This document shows positions 1-9,442 of a stretch of DNA of 64,000 nucleotides, piece after piece. Below the pieces are notes generated by a model that saw only the letters and a list, made by a program, of their open reading frames with translations, did no database searches and had not been told where the DNA came from. The DNA is from an uncultured Bartonella sp. GTDB taxonomy: Bacteria > Pseudomonadota > Alphaproteobacteria > Rhizobiales > Rhizobiaceae. The stretch lies in NCBI RefSeq assembly GCF_945277285.1, contig NZ_CALYPR010000003.1:62001-126000 (forward strand), written 5' to 3'. Position numbers and translations under genes: made by a program. How positions within the stretch are numbered: the stretch's first letter is position 1; every line of letters starts with the position of its first letter.

Positions 1-581
1 TGTTCGATCAATAAAACAGTTTTTCCCATTTCGTTAATTTTACGAATAATTGAAAAGATCTCTTGCACCAGAATGGGAGCAAGCCCAAGCGATGGCTCGT
101 CGAGCATCACAAGTTCGGGGTTACTCATGAGTGCGCGCCCAACCGCAAGCATTTGTTGTTCCCCGCCTGACATAGTGCCACCTAATTGTTTTGAACGTTC
201 CCGAAGTCGGGGAAAAAGATCAAAAATCCACTCTATATCACGCTTGATGCCATCTTTATCTGTGCGGATATAAGCGCCGAGTTCAAGATTTTCGAATACC
301 GTTAGATGCGGCATAATGCGCCGCCCTTCAGGACTTAAGGCAATTCCTTTTTTCAATATTTCTTCCGGCTGGTTGCCGAGGATTTCTTCACTTTTATAGA
401 GAATTTCCCCGCTGACGGATTTGTTAAGGCCGGCAATGGACCGCACAATACTGCTTTTTCCAGCTCCATTAGCACCAATCAACGTGACTATAGAGCCTTT
501 TTTAATCGACATGGATATGCCTTGTACGGCTTTGATAGCACCATAGTTGACATGGAGGTCTTTAATCTCAAGAATGTTCAT
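1..581 (-). CDS. livF: LivF: branched-chain amino acid ABC transporter ATPase (partial)
   Basis: One of the two cytoplasmic ATPases that drive LIV-type branched-chain amino acid uptake. My translation from the ATG at 581 gives about 193 residues before the left edge cuts the gene; the family is about 235 aa, so the C-terminus is missing. Walker A GANGAGKS lies near residues 36-43, the ABC signature is SGGEQQ, and Walker B VMLDEPSLGL follows; the last visible residues LLIEQ are the switch/H-loop region. The start lies inside the end of livG (14-base overlap), so translation is probably coupled. It is the last visible gene of livK-livH-livM-livG-livF. Confidence 0.95.
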   Translation of the reverse strand, partial: MNILEIKDLHVNYGAIKAVQGISMSIKKGSIVTLIGANGAGKSSIVRSIAGLNKSVSGEILYKSEEILGNQPEEILKKGIALSPEGRRIMPHLTVFENLELGAYIRTDKDGIKRDIEWIFDLFPRLRERSKQLGGTMSGGEQQMLAVGRALMSNPELVMLDEPSLGLAPILVQEIFSIIRKINEMGKTVLLIE

Positions 582-1350
582 AAAATCCTCCGCCGAGATA
601 GGCCTCGATGACTTTCGGATTATTGCGGATATTTTCAGGAGTTCCATCCGCAATAAGAACACCATATTCTAAAACCCAGATATGTTGGCATAATCCCATG
701 ACCACGCGCATATCGTGTTCAATGAGAAGAATTGTCAGGTCGAATTCTTCTCGAATCTTGGCAATAAATGCCCGGAGTTCTTCACTTTCTTGCGGGTTCA
801 TGCCGGCAGCCGGTTCATCCAACATCAACAGTTTTGGCTCGGTTGCCAGAGCACGGGCAATTTCAAGACGCCGTTGTGCGCCATAGGGCAGGGCTGTTGC
901 CGGCTGATTGGCAAGATCAGCGAGGTGGACACGTTCCAATAGTTCCATTGCCTGATCGCGGATGTGTTTTTCTTCCCGAAGTGCAGAAGGTAGCAAGAGG
1001 GCACTGGCAAACCATGGGCTTTTCTGGCGCACATGGGCGCCAACCATGACGTTTTGTAAAACCGTCAGACCGTTAAATAGCCGAATATTTTGAAAGGTAC
1101 GTGCAATATGGCGTTTGCATACTTTATTTGGCGCAAGACCGGATACTTTTTTACCTTCAAATAAAATAGAACCACTTGTCGGAGTGTAAAAGCCGGAAAT
1201 CATGTTGAAAACCGTTGTTTTTCCAGCTCCATTCGGCCCGATAAGACCAGCAATGCTGCCACGTTCAATTGTTATATTGATATCATTGACAGCCGTAAGT
1301 CCACCAAAGCGCATGGTGACATGATCAAGCATCAATATAGGCTCAGTCAT
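568..1350 (-). CDS. livG: LivG: branched-chain amino acid ABC transporter ATPase
   Basis: Second ATPase of the LIV transporter, 260 aa, normal for LivG. Walker A GPNGAGKT is at residues 38-45. The signature region reads YGAQRRLEIARAL (about 156-168), the degenerate form usual in LivG. Walker B LLMLDEP is at 174-180 and the H-loop is H212. The LivG-specific insertion after Walker A (GLAPNKVCKRHIARTFQNIR) is present. The start overlaps the stop of livM by 4 bases (ATGA), so the genes are co-translated. Function follows from the family; the substrate range is not visible. Confidence 0.96.
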   Translation of the reverse strand: MTEPILMLDHVTMRFGGLTAVNDINITIERGSIAGLIGPNGAGKTTVFNMISGFYTPTSGSILFEGKKVSGLAPNKVCKRHIARTFQNIRLFNGLTVLQNVMVGAHVRQKSPWFASALLLPSALREEKHIRDQAMELLERVHLADLANQPATALPYGAQRRLEIARALATEPKLLMLDEPAAGMNPQESEELRAFIAKIREEFDLTILLIEHDMRVVMGLCQHIWVLEYGVLIADGTPENIRNNPKVIEAYLGGGFYEHS

Positions 1351-2408
1351 GGCTTTTCCCCGTTTTTTGCGGTGCGCTCATGTTTAAAAAAGCGGTAAAG
1401 ACCGTTCCACGAAAATTCCCGAGTCCCCAACAAACCGCTTCTCCAAAACAGGATAATGCCCATGAGCAATATGGAGAAAATGACCATTCTGAGCCCCGGA
1501 ATTCCGTTGATTTGTAAAAAACCTAGATTAATCGGTTGTTCGAAAATGCGTAGCCATTCAAGCATCACGGTGATAATGATGCTGCCGATAATGCTTCCGG
1601 TTATAGATCCGAGACCACCGGCAACAACGATCATTAAAATATTGAAAGTCAGAAGAAAATTGAACATTTTCGGATCAATTGTCGAAATGAGCGCAGCTGT
1701 CAGTGCCCCGCCAATTCCAGCAAAGAACGCGCCGATTGTGAAAGAAAGACAACGATAGAAAAAAGTATTAATGCCCATTGTTTTGGCCGCAATCTCGTCA
1801 TCGCGGATTGCGCACAGGGCATTGCCTGTATTGCTTCGCAGCAACAGCACTATGAACAATATGGTGAAGGCAAGCCAGCCGTAGCACCACCACAAATTTG
1901 CATATTGCGGAATTCCTTTTATACCAAGTGAGCCATTGGTGATCGGCACTGCATTGGTAATAACAACACGAATAATTTCGGCAAATCCCAGTGTGGCTAT
2001 GCCAAGATAATCTCCACCAAGTCTTAAAACCGGGATTGCGATGACAAGGCCGAGAATGGCTGCACAAATACCGCCTATTATAACAGCCACGAAGAAAGGG
2101 AACTGTAAATGCGACAATGGACCGTAAATCGGTTCTAAAATCCAGGTTAATTGTTTCTGTTCGGGAGAAAGAAGGAAAATTGTCGAAACATAGGCACCAA
2201 TAGCCATAAATCCGGCGTGTCCCAATGAAAACATGCCAGTAAAACCATAAATCAAATTGAGTGAAACGGCCAATATAGCGTTGATTGCAATGAGATTTAA
2301 AATACGTACAACATAGGCATCAAAATGATTTTCGGCATAAGCTAGAAATACAACGAGAAAGGCTATCGACAACAGCGACAAGATGAGTTGCAAGGATCTG
2401 GACATCAA
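1347..2408 (-). CDS. livM: LivM: branched-chain amino acid ABC transporter permease
   Basis: Inner-membrane permease of the LIV transporter, 353 aa. The protein is hydrophobic throughout, with a signal-anchor-like N-terminus and repeated glycine-rich transmembrane segments. The permease coupling region GLAIAIPVLRLGGDYLGIATLGF-like stretch lies near residues 120-145, and the GGLGSITGSIIGS motif near 265-278 is typical of LivM. It overlaps both livH (4 bases) and livG (4 bases), the tight packing of a single mRNA. Its charged, lysine-rich C-terminus is cytoplasmic by the positive-inside rule. Confidence 0.95.
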   Translation of the reverse strand: MMSRSLQLILSLLSIAFLVVFLAYAENHFDAYVVRILNLIAINAILAVSLNLIYGFTGMFSLGHAGFMAIGAYVSTIFLLSPEQKQLTWILEPIYGPLSHLQFPFFVAVIIGGICAAILGLVIAIPVLRLGGDYLGIATLGFAEIIRVVITNAVPITNGSLGIKGIPQYANLWWCYGWLAFTILFIVLLLRSNTGNALCAIRDDEIAAKTMGINTFFYRCLSFTIGAFFAGIGGALTAALISTIDPKMFNFLLTFNILMIVVAGGLGSITGSIIGSIIITVMLEWLRIFEQPINLGFLQINGIPGLRMVIFSILLMGIILFWRSGLLGTREFSWNGLYRFFKHERTAKNGEKP

Positions 2409-3481
2409 ATTTTTTCCTCGCTTTTCTTACCCATCAGACCGGTTGGCATAACAAGTAAAATCATGATGAGCATGATGAAGGCAAAAGCATCGCGATATCC
2501 CGACAAAGAAGGGAAAAAGGCAATAATCATGATTTCGATAAAGCCTAAAAGAAGCCCGCCGAGCATTGCTCCTTCAACTGATCCGATGCCACCGATAACC
2601 GCCGCGATGAATGCTTTGAGTCCGGGAATGACGCCCATATAGGGGTGAATTTGCGGGTAACGTAATGCCCACATAATGCCGGCAATAGCGGCAAGTGCCG
2701 ACCCTAAGCCAAAGGTGAAGGCAATGATCTTGTCAACCGAAACGCCCATCAAGCGGGTGGTTTCAATATCGCGCGAAATAGCTCGCATAGCTAAGCCCGG
2801 CTTGGTCTTGTTGATAATCCACAAAAGAAGCAAGACGAGCACAAGCGAGACAATTGGTACGATCAAGGCCATCGGCACAATGCGGATCACGCCGGTGGCA
2901 CCATCACCGAGATGCCATTGGATTGGTTTGACGAGAAGTTCCGGCTGTTTGACGCTTTTAGGGACACCGGTAAACAATACTGTCGCCAGATTTTCTATTA
3001 AAAAAGACATTCCAATAGCACTGATAAGGGCAGAAATACGCGGCGCATCGCGTAGCGGACGGTAGGCGATACGATCAACAGCAATACCACCAGCGCTTGT
3101 GACAAAAACCGCGAAACAAACAGCCAATATCCAAATTGGAGTGAAGTCTTGTGGGGCAATAAACGCATAATAGGCAAGTGCGAGAATGAGAATAATGAAA
3201 AGTGCTGCCCAATAGGATTTTATAGGTGTTTTAAAGCCGATAAAAACAGAATAATAAACCAGCACAGCCAGAAGAATAAGTAAAACGGCCGCCCATGCAG
3301 GCATGAAACTGATTGTCGAAAAAAAGACAAAATAGGCACCTAACATAAAAATGTCGCCATGGGCAAAGTTGATGAGCCGTAATATGCCATACACCATTGT
3401 GTATCCAATGGCGATCAAACCATAAAGTGATCCCAACGCTAGAGCATTGAAAAAATGTTGGATGAACATTTCAGTGCTCAT
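2405..3481 (-). CDS. livH: LivH: branched-chain amino acid ABC transporter permease
   Basis: Partner permease of LivM, 358 aa. The N-terminal signature LGSLYGLIAIGYTMVYGIL and the following INFAHGDIFMLGAY (about residues 16-50) are diagnostic for LivH. The conserved VIGGIGSVEGAMLGGLLLG sits near 290-310. It is longer than E. coli LivH (about 308 aa) because of an extra hydrophobic stretch around residues 55-130, which is common in alphaproteobacteria. First permease gene after livK, separated from it by 112 bases that hold a small hairpin. Confidence 0.95.
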   Translation of the reverse strand: MSTEMFIQHFFNALALGSLYGLIAIGYTMVYGILRLINFAHGDIFMLGAYFVFFSTISFMPAWAAVLLILLAVLVYYSVFIGFKTPIKSYWAALFIILILALAYYAFIAPQDFTPIWILAVCFAVFVTSAGGIAVDRIAYRPLRDAPRISALISAIGMSFLIENLATVLFTGVPKSVKQPELLVKPIQWHLGDGATGVIRIVPMALIVPIVSLVLVLLLLWIINKTKPGLAMRAISRDIETTRLMGVSVDKIIAFTFGLGSALAAIAGIMWALRYPQIHPYMGVIPGLKAFIAAVIGGIGSVEGAMLGGLLLGFIEIMIIAFFPSLSGYRDAFAFIMLIMILLVMPTGLMGKKSEEKI

Positions 3482-3542
3482 CTCTTAAGCCTTTCCTAAA
3501 GAGCAACCGGGATGGTCGGAAAGCTCATACACAATCATTACA

Positions 3543-3571
3543 CTGCGGTCGAGTGTTTTATTCAACCGCAG
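3543..3571 (-). promoter_or_regulatory. Hairpin in the livK-livH spacer
   Basis: A perfect 7-bp inverted repeat (CTGCGGT / ACCGCAG) with a 15-base loop lies between the binding-protein gene and livH. No T-run follows on the minus strand, so it is not a classical terminator. In binding-protein transporters such a hairpin often protects the upstream message and leads to more binding protein than permease; that role is inferred here. Confidence 0.35.
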
Positions 3572-3593
3572 CGCTAAAGTTGCATTTTGTTGC

Positions 3594-4727
3594 TTATAAA
3601 GCCGGTACTACTTCGCCGAGATAAACCCGTTTGCCGTCTTTAATTTCAATAACACCAATCGGAATTTCCGGATTGTGGTTTTGATCCATTGTCATTCCGC
3701 CAAACGGGGTTTGGAAGTCTTTAAGCATGGCAAGCTCGGTGGTAATTGCCTCGCGGTCGGCACTATTGGCTTTTTCAATGGCTTCCATAAACATCATGTA
3801 GGAAGTATAGCCCAGAACGGCATTAACATTTGGCTCTTTATTCGGGTAGGTTGCTTTCCATTCTGCAGTGAAGTCCTGGGCAGCTTTCGGCATGTTGGGC
3901 ATATTTGCATCATACGGAAAAGTGGTATGAAGAAAACCTTCAGCCGCACTGCCGCCTATTGTGACGGTTTCGGGATTATCCATGGCATCACCACCCATGA
4001 TGCGGAAAGTTGCCCCGAGCTCTCGTGCCTGTTTCATAATAATTGCGCCTTCGGCAAAATAAGCCGGAATGAAGAGCACATCAGGTTCTTGAGAGATAAT
4101 TTGGGTTAATGCTGCAGAAAAGTCCTGATCACCGGAATTATAATTCAAATTGGCAACAACTTCGCCACCCAGCTTGGTAAAAGAGCTATTGAAATAGTTT
4201 GCAAGTCCAATTGCATAGTCGTTGGAGACATCTTTCAAGATGGCAGCTTTTTTTGCGTGGAGTGCATTGATAGCATAGGTTGCTGCTCCTGCTCCTTGAT
4301 AGGGGTCGATAAAACAGGCGCGAAAATAATATTTTTTACCCTGTGTAACCAGCGGGTTGGTTGCCGATGTCGCAATTGCCGGTGTCTTTGCGGGCTCTGA
4401 AACTTCACCACCGGCAAGTGCTAGTGATGAACCATAGGTACCGATAATCCCATTGACTTTATCGGAAGCAGTAAGCCGCATGACAGCATTTGCCGCCTCT
4501 ACCTTATCGGATTTGTTGTCTACCACAATAAGCTCGACTTTGCGTCCGAGCACTTCAGGCTTAATTTTGTTGGCAAGCTGGACACCTTCAAGCTCCAACT
4601 GCCCACCAAATGCGTTTTGCCCGGTAAGCGGCAAAAACACTCCGATTTTAATGGGCTCTTCTGCAAAAGCACAAAAATTCAAAACTGTGGCAGTTATTGC
4701 TGCCGCAACGAGTTGTTTTAAAGCCAT
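3594..4727 (-). CDS. livK: LivK-type periplasmic branched-chain amino acid binding protein
   Basis: Periplasmic binding protein that delivers leucine, isoleucine, valine or related amino acids to LivHM. It has 377 aa with a signal peptide (MALKQLVAAAITATVLNFCAFA, cleavage before EEPIK). The mature start IKIGVFLPLTGQNAFGG is the type-1 periplasmic binding fold (Peripla_BP_6). The family hinge segments SDKVNGIIGTYGSS and ATSATNPLVT are visible. It leads the liv operon on the minus strand. The exact ligand cannot be read from sequence; amide or other amino acids are possible. Confidence 0.9.
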   Translation of the reverse strand: MALKQLVAAAITATVLNFCAFAEEPIKIGVFLPLTGQNAFGGQLELEGVQLANKIKPEVLGRKVELIVVDNKSDKVEAANAVMRLTASDKVNGIIGTYGSSLALAGGEVSEPAKTPAIATSATNPLVTQGKKYYFRACFIDPYQGAGAATYAINALHAKKAAILKDVSNDYAIGLANYFNSSFTKLGGEVVANLNYNSGDQDFSAALTQIISQEPDVLFIPAYFAEGAIIMKQARELGATFRIMGGDAMDNPETVTIGGSAAEGFLHTTFPYDANMPNMPKAAQDFTAEWKATYPNKEPNVNAVLGYTSYMMFMEAIEKANSADREAITTELAMLKDFQTPFGGMTMDQNHNPEIPIGVIEIKDGKRVYLGEVVPAL

Positions 4728-4851
4728 GTTGGTTTGTTCCCTCTTTTGTTCACCACACGTTAATTATCATGAATTTTCATAATATAATCCTGCCGATTGC
4801 ACAAGATATACTGAATTATACCGGTTTTGACATGATACGGACAGAACAATA

Positions 4852-5292
4852 TTACCATGTGCCGGTATTTTCCATAGAAACCCAAGGTTCTTGCAAAGCC
4901 AACTTTTCACCCCGTTGTAAAAGCTCTATTGAAATACCATCGGGTGATTTGATAAAGGCCATATGACCGTCACGCGGTGGCCGATTGATGATAATTCCCT
5001 GATTGATCAGTTTTGTGCAAGTGTCGTAGATGTTGTCAACTTCATAGGCTAAATGGCCAAAATTGCGTCCACCATTATAATCTTCCTTATCCCAATTATA
5101 AGTGAGTTCCAATTCAGGAGCATGCGTGGCTTCTGCCGATTGCAAGTTTTCCGGCGCTGCAAGATAAACAAGGGTGAAACGTCCTTTTTCATTTTCAATG
5201 CGGCGGGTTTCTTTAAGCCCGAATATATTGCAATAAAAATTAAGGGATTGCTCGAGGTCTTTCACCCGAACCATTGTGTGTAGATAACGCAT
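4852..5292 (-). CDS. gloA: Lactoylglutathione lyase (glyoxalase I)
   Basis: Converts the methylglyoxal-glutathione hemithioacetal to S-lactoylglutathione in the cytoplasm. It has 146 aa and a single vicinal-oxygen-chelate fold built from two beta-alpha-beta-beta-beta modules. The expected metal ligands align with E. coli GloA: H5 in YLHTMVRV, E62 in ELELTYNW, H80 in GHLAYEVD and E123 in SIELLQ. The N-terminal [20 protein letters not shown] is typical. It stands alone, transcribed away from the divergent cold-shock gene at 5515. Confidence 0.95.
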   Translation of the reverse strand: MRYLHTMVRVKDLEQSLNFYCNIFGLKETRRIENEKGRFTLVYLAAPENLQSAEATHAPELELTYNWDKEDYNGGRNFGHLAYEVDNIYDTCTKLINQGIIINRPPRDGHMAFIKSPDGISIELLQRGEKLALQEPWVSMENTGTW

Positions 5293-5514
5293 TTTGTTTC
5301 TCTCTTTCGTTAATTGAATATTTTTATCTTTTTCCGTTCGATGTGAATATCGGGGTTTGGGCGTTCTTTATAGAAAAGAGGTTTCTCACCGTAAAGAGAC
5401 TACAATTTGGGGAAATCTTTTCAAGAGGACTTGCGTCACTAATAGTGAACCATATTAACTAAAGCAGAAGAGAATCATTCGTGATTAGATATTATTGACA
5501 GGACTGTAAGAATT

Positions 5515-6093
5515 ATGGCGAGCGACGAAATATTGGAAGGTTACCTTCCATCTCAAGATAGTTCTGAAACAGCAGCAACTGATGTTGTCGAAATTAGCGG
5601 CACCATCAAATGGTTCGATGTAAGCAAAGGCTATGGTTTCATCGTTCCGGATATTGCCGGTGTTCCGGATATCCTCCTTCATGTGACAGTGATGAGACGT
5701 GACGGCTTCCATACCGCACTCGAGGGCGCGCGGGTTGTTTGCATGGTCAAACAAGGTGAGCGCGGACTACAGTGCATCCGCGTCAAGTCCATCGACCTAT
5801 CTACGGCGGTCCATCCCGCGGAGCTGCCAGCACGTACACATGTTATCGTGACACCTGAAAGCGGGTTGGAACGCGCCATCGTTAAATGGTTTAATCGTGA
5901 AAAAGGTTTTGGCTTTTTGACACGCGGCGAAGGGACAGAGGATATTTTTATCCATATGGAAACTTTGCGGCGTTTCGGCCTTGCCGAATTGCGCCCGGGG
6001 CAGGTCGTGCTTGTGCGTTATGGCAGAGGCGAAAAAGGCCTCATGGCCGCCGAAATTCATCCTGACATTGCAATACCTTTCTCCACTAATTAA
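5515..6093 (+). CDS. Double cold-shock-domain protein
   Basis: 192-aa protein with two cold shock domains, each an RNA/ssDNA-binding OB fold. Domain 1 (about residues 28-95) opens SGTIKWFDVSKGYGFIVPD, and domain 2 (about 120-185) opens AIVKWFNREKGFGFLTRG; both keep the RNP1-like KGYGFI and KGFGFL motifs. Tandem CSD proteins of this size are standard in Rhizobiales, unlike the 70-aa single-domain Csp of enterics. RNA chaperone function is a family inference. It is divergent from gloA; a 222-base spacer holds both promoters. Confidence 0.92.
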   Translation: MASDEILEGYLPSQDSSETAATDVVEISGTIKWFDVSKGYGFIVPDIAGVPDILLHVTVMRRDGFHTALEGARVVCMVKQGERGLQCIRVKSIDLSTAVHPAELPARTHVIVTPESGLERAIVKWFNREKGFGFLTRGEGTEDIFIHMETLRRFGLAELRPGQVVLVRYGRGEKGLMAAEIHPDIAIPFSTN

Positions 6094-6188
6094 AAAGGGC
6101 TGTTTTTAGGTGAATGCGATATTACACGCGCCACCTGAACAGTCTATTTCAATCGTGATTGTAGCGGCTTTCTCTATGGGGCACCTTT

Positions 6189-6674
6189 ATGAGAATTTGG
6201 CTTCTAAGTTTTTGTTGTCTGATCGTTTTTTCGGCGGGGAGTGTTTTTGCTCAACAGCCGATGCGTTTTTCTGTTGATCCGGCACCTTTGGTTATCAAAA
6301 CTTCGACGGGAAAAGTGAGCTATGATGTCGAAATTGCCAAGACACCTGAACAAAGTGAGGCAGGTTTGATGTATCGCACAGATTTTCCGAAAAATCGGGC
6401 GATGTTGTTTATATTTGCTCAACAACGTATCATTACAATGTGGATGGCAAATACGCCTCTTCCACTTGATATGGTATTTCTGGACGAAAAAGGTGTGATC
6501 GTGTCGATAGCTTTGAATACAACACCTTACTCAACAAAAATTGTTTCATCGCATGTGCCTGCCGCCTTTACAATTGAACTGAATGCTGGTGACGTTCAAA
6601 AGCATAAAATCGAAATTGGCCAAAAGGTAATTCATCCGGTTATATGTGGTGAATGTAAAGTGGATGAGAGATGA
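6189..6674 (+). CDS. Secreted DUF192 family protein
   Basis: 161 aa with a clear signal peptide (MRIWLLSFCCLIVFSAGSVFA, then QQP). The mature part matches DUF192: VEIAKTPEQSEAGLMYRTDF, then MLFIFAQQRIITMWMANTPLPLDMVFLD and the C-terminal FTIELNAGDVQKHKIEIGQKV. The biochemical function of DUF192 is unknown; it is an exported single-domain protein. It overlaps the downstream hydrolase by 4 bases (ATGA) and so is probably co-translated with it. Confidence 0.9.
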   Translation: MRIWLLSFCCLIVFSAGSVFAQQPMRFSVDPAPLVIKTSTGKVSYDVEIAKTPEQSEAGLMYRTDFPKNRAMLFIFAQQRIITMWMANTPLPLDMVFLDEKGVIVSIALNTTPYSTKIVSSHVPAAFTIELNAGDVQKHKIEIGQKVIHPVICGECKVDER

Positions 6675-7444
6675 CTGCAGAAGACGTTCAATATTTCAAT
6701 CATGATGGATTTAAACTCGCTTACCGCGAAGAAGGGCAGGGCGATCCGGTCTTATTAATCCATGGTTTTGCTTCTTCTTCTTATGTGAATTGGTATGCGC
6801 CGGGGTGGTTTCATACACTTTGTGACGCCGGCTATCGGGTGATTGCGATTGACAATCGTGGTCACGGTTTTTCGGATAAAAGTCACGATCCTGCTGTATA
6901 TACACCTCAGGCAATGGCCGGGGATGCTGTTGCTCTGCTTGAGTATCTGGGACTAAAAAAAGCCCAAGTGATGGGGTATTCGATGGGCGCAAGAATTACC
7001 GCCTATATGTCTATTTTATATCCGGACTATGTAAATGCTGCGATATTTGGTGGACTTGGGATTGGTATGGTGACGGGTGCTGGAAATTGGCAGCCGGTCG
7101 CTGAAGCACTTCTTGCCGATGATGTGTCCGAAATTACCAATAATCGTGGTCTCATGTTCCGGAAATTTGCCGACAGGACCAAAAGTGACCGGAGGGCCCT
7201 TGCCGCCTGTGTTATCACTTCCAAACAGGAGCTGACCGCTTCCGAAGTCCATTCGATCAAACAACCGGCTCTTGTTGCTGTCGGTTCTCTCGATGAAATA
7301 TCAGGCGAGGCCGAGCCACTTGTTGCGCTGTTACCTCACGGGGAAGCACTTATTATTCCCAATCGTGATCATATGTTGGCAGTCGGTGATCCCGTCTATA
7401 AAAAGGGTGTGATTGATTTTTTGGCTCGTTATCCGATTGCCTGA
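6671..7444 (+). CDS. Alpha/beta-fold hydrolase
   Basis: 257-aa cytoplasmic alpha/beta hydrolase without a signal peptide. The oxyanion region is HGFASS (residues 31-36), the nucleophile elbow GYSMGA places Ser104, and the catalytic histidine is in NRDHMLAVGD near residue 238. The acid is probably Asp in VGSLDEISG. It resembles the family that includes esterases and dienelactone-type hydrolases; the substrate is unknown. It is translationally coupled to the DUF192 gene and followed within 30 bases by cysE. Confidence 0.88.
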   Translation: MTAEDVQYFNHDGFKLAYREEGQGDPVLLIHGFASSSYVNWYAPGWFHTLCDAGYRVIAIDNRGHGFSDKSHDPAVYTPQAMAGDAVALLEYLGLKKAQVMGYSMGARITAYMSILYPDYVNAAIFGGLGIGMVTGAGNWQPVAEALLADDVSEITNNRGLMFRKFADRTKSDRRALAACVITSKQELTASEVHSIKQPALVAVGSLDEISGEAEPLVALLPHGEALIIPNRDHMLAVGDPVYKKGVIDFLARYPIA

Positions 7445-7470
7445 GAAATTGAAAAGTGAAGGGGAAACAC

Positions 7471-8280
7471 GTGTCTTGTTGTGAACCAAAGGACGGGAGA
7501 ATTGACCCTGTAGTGCTTTTTAATACCATCAAACAAGAAGCATTGTCCGCTCTCGAACTCGACCCAGCGCTTAATGTGCTTTTCCAAAGCACAGTTTTAA
7601 AACACAACAGCTTATCAGATATGATAGCTGGACGTGTGGCTGCACGGCTATCAACGCGCGAACTTAACGAAGAAACTCTGTTTCAAATATTTGTTGAACA
7701 GATAGCCAAAATTGAGCAACTTGAAGATATTATAGCGCGGGATATATCAGCTGTTTTCCATCGTGATCCTGCCTGTAACCGTTTTATGGAGCCGGTACTC
7801 TATCTAAAAGGTTTTCTTGCAATAGAGGCTCACCGTTTTGCCCATAGTTTATGGCATGCCGGCAGAAAAGACCTTGCTTTGTTTTTGCAAGGACGTTCTT
7901 CCTGCGTTTTCCAGACAGATATTCATCCAGCTGCAAAAATGGGAAGAGGGATTTTTCTCGATCATGCGACGGGGCTTGTTGTTGGAGAAACGGCCGTTAT
8001 TGGAAACGATGTTTCTATGCTTCAAGGTGTTACACTGGGAGGTACCGGCAAAGAGTCCGGTGACAGACACCCGAAAATTGGTCATGGTGTATTAATAGGG
8101 GCGGGCGCCAAAGTGCTTGGTAATATCACTGTTGGTGATTGTTCAAAAATAGCCGCATGTTCAGTTGTCCTCAAACCCGTTGAAGCCTATAGTACGGTAG
8201 CCGGTGTCCCAGCAAAAGTAGTTGGAAAGATAGAGGACAGAGAGCCGGCGTTAAGCATGGACCAGTCGATTAATGATTAA
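7471..8280 (+). CDS. cysE: Serine O-acetyltransferase (CysE)
   Basis: Makes O-acetylserine from serine and acetyl-CoA, the committed step of cysteine synthesis. An N-terminal helical SATase domain is followed by a left-handed beta-helix of hexapeptide repeats (FLDHATGLVVGETAVIG onward). DRHPKIGHGVLIGAGAKVLG carries the catalytic histidine region. I chose the GTG at 7471 (269 aa) because AAGGGGA lies 5-7 bases upstream; a GTG at 7456 would add five residues but has no ribosome site. It follows the hydrolase on the same strand and precedes the DUF3126 gene, an order common in Rhizobiales. Confidence 0.95.
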   Translation: MSCCEPKDGRIDPVVLFNTIKQEALSALELDPALNVLFQSTVLKHNSLSDMIAGRVAARLSTRELNEETLFQIFVEQIAKIEQLEDIIARDISAVFHRDPACNRFMEPVLYLKGFLAIEAHRFAHSLWHAGRKDLALFLQGRSSCVFQTDIHPAAKMGRGIFLDHATGLVVGETAVIGNDVSMLQGVTLGGTGKESGDRHPKIGHGVLIGAGAKVLGNITVGDCSKIAACSVVLKPVEAYSTVAGVPAKVVGKIEDREPALSMDQSIND

Positions 8281-8365
8281 AATCAATTGGCGGTGTCTTT
8301 ACAGACATTGGGTCGTGTCTTATCTGTTTTTTTATTCATTCGTTGTAATTTTTTAGGAGATCGCT

Positions 8366-8578
8366 GTGAAGCCTGATGAAATAAAGAAACTTGATGGCTA
8401 CTTTAAGCGCAAATTTCAAAACCCGTCCTTGCAAGTAAAACCAAGACCGCGCAAGGACGATTCCTGTGAGCTCTATCTTGATGATGAATTTCTTGGTGTA
8501 ATCTATCGGGATGAGGATGAAGGGGAATTGTCTTATAATTTTTCAATGGCAATTCTTGATATTGATCTTGATGAATAG
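8366..8578 (+). CDS. DUF3126 family protein
   Basis: Small acidic 70-aa cytoplasmic protein, full length for DUF3126. The pattern MKPDEIKKLDGYFKRKFQNP and the DDSCELYLDDEFLGVIYRDEDEGE block are the recognisable features. The GTG start is supported by TTAGGAGA seven bases upstream. It follows cysE, its usual neighbour in this order, which suggests but does not prove a link with sulfur metabolism. Function unknown. Confidence 0.85.
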   Translation: MKPDEIKKLDGYFKRKFQNPSLQVKPRPRKDDSCELYLDDEFLGVIYRDEDEGELSYNFSMAILDIDLDE

Positions 8579-8624
8579 TCTCATAAAATTTTTATTCTAA
8601 AAGACAAAAGCTGCTTAAGCGTTC

Positions 8625-8655
8625 AAAAGCCATTGCCAATTTCAGTGGCTTTTTC
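8625..8655. terminator. Bidirectional terminator between the DUF3126 gene and radC
   Basis: AAAAGCCA pairs with TGGCTTTT across a 13-base loop, flanked by A/T runs on both sides. It sits between convergent genes, directly after the radC stop, so it can serve both strands. Confidence 0.7.
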
Positions 8656-8656
8656 T

Positions 8657-9430
8657 TTAAAGGAGTTTTTTCGCACGAAAACTGGTATATCCGTTACGTG
8701 CAATAATAATGTGGTCATGAATATGGATTCCCAGCGCATTGGCAACATCGTTGATCATATAGGTCATTGAAATATCTTCACGTGAAGGTTCGGGATCACC
8801 TGAGGGGTGGTTGTGCACCAGAACAAGAGCGGAAGCAGATAGTTGCAGTGCCCGTTTCATAACTTCTCTTGGATAAACCGGTGTGTGATCAACCGTGCCA
8901 ATTTGCTGGATTTCATCAGCAATCAACCCATTTTTCTTGTCAAGAAAAAGAACGCGGAATTGTTCACGTGTTTCGTGGGCCATAGCTGCCTTGCAATAGG
9001 CAAGAACCTTATCCCACGACGAAAAAATATCACGCTTCCTGAGTGTGGCACGATTCACGCGCTCACTCACACCAGCTAGAATTTTCAAATCGCGGGCAAC
9101 TGATGGTCCGCATCCCGAAACTTCCTGTAAAAGATGAATATCTGCACCTAGAACATCGGCAATGCTGCCAAAGCGCTGGAGAAGGGCTTTGGCAAGAGGT
9201 TTTGTATCAGCTCGAGGAATTGAACGGAATAATAACAGTTCTAGAAATTCATAGTCGGGAAAACCGATGCCTTTTGTATCAAAATAACGTTGCCGTAGCC
9301 GTTCACGATGACCTTTGTTTCTATTGGCTGCAGTTTCTTTCACGGAGACTGATTTTTCGGACACAACACCAGAGACGAAAGTAAATGGTTCTTCTTCGGC
9401 AAATGCATTTTTATCAGGGTCCTTGGCCAT
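8657..9430 (-). CDS. radC: RadC/JAMM-domain protein
   Basis: 257 aa. A helix-hairpin-helix-like region (about 78-125, with [14 protein letters not shown]) is followed by an MPN/JAMM domain whose metal motif [11 protein letters not shown] gives H206, H208 and D212, with E173 of ADEIQQIG upstream. Once linked to DNA repair, RadC proteins have no settled biochemical role; a metal-dependent hydrolase is likely from the motif. It lies 12 bases downstream of map on the same strand, the usual Rhizobiales arrangement, so the two are probably co-transcribed. Confidence 0.93.
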   Translation of the reverse strand: MAKDPDKNAFAEEEPFTFVSGVVSEKSVSVKETAANRNKGHRERLRQRYFDTKGIGFPDYEFLELLLFRSIPRADTKPLAKALLQRFGSIADVLGADIHLLQEVSGCGPSVARDLKILAGVSERVNRATLRKRDIFSSWDKVLAYCKAAMAHETREQFRVLFLDKKNGLIADEIQQIGTVDHTPVYPREVMKRALQLSASALVLVHNHPSGDPEPSREDISMTYMINDVANALGIHIHDHIIIARNGYTSFRAKKLL

Positions 9431-9442
9431 GATAGAGACCTT

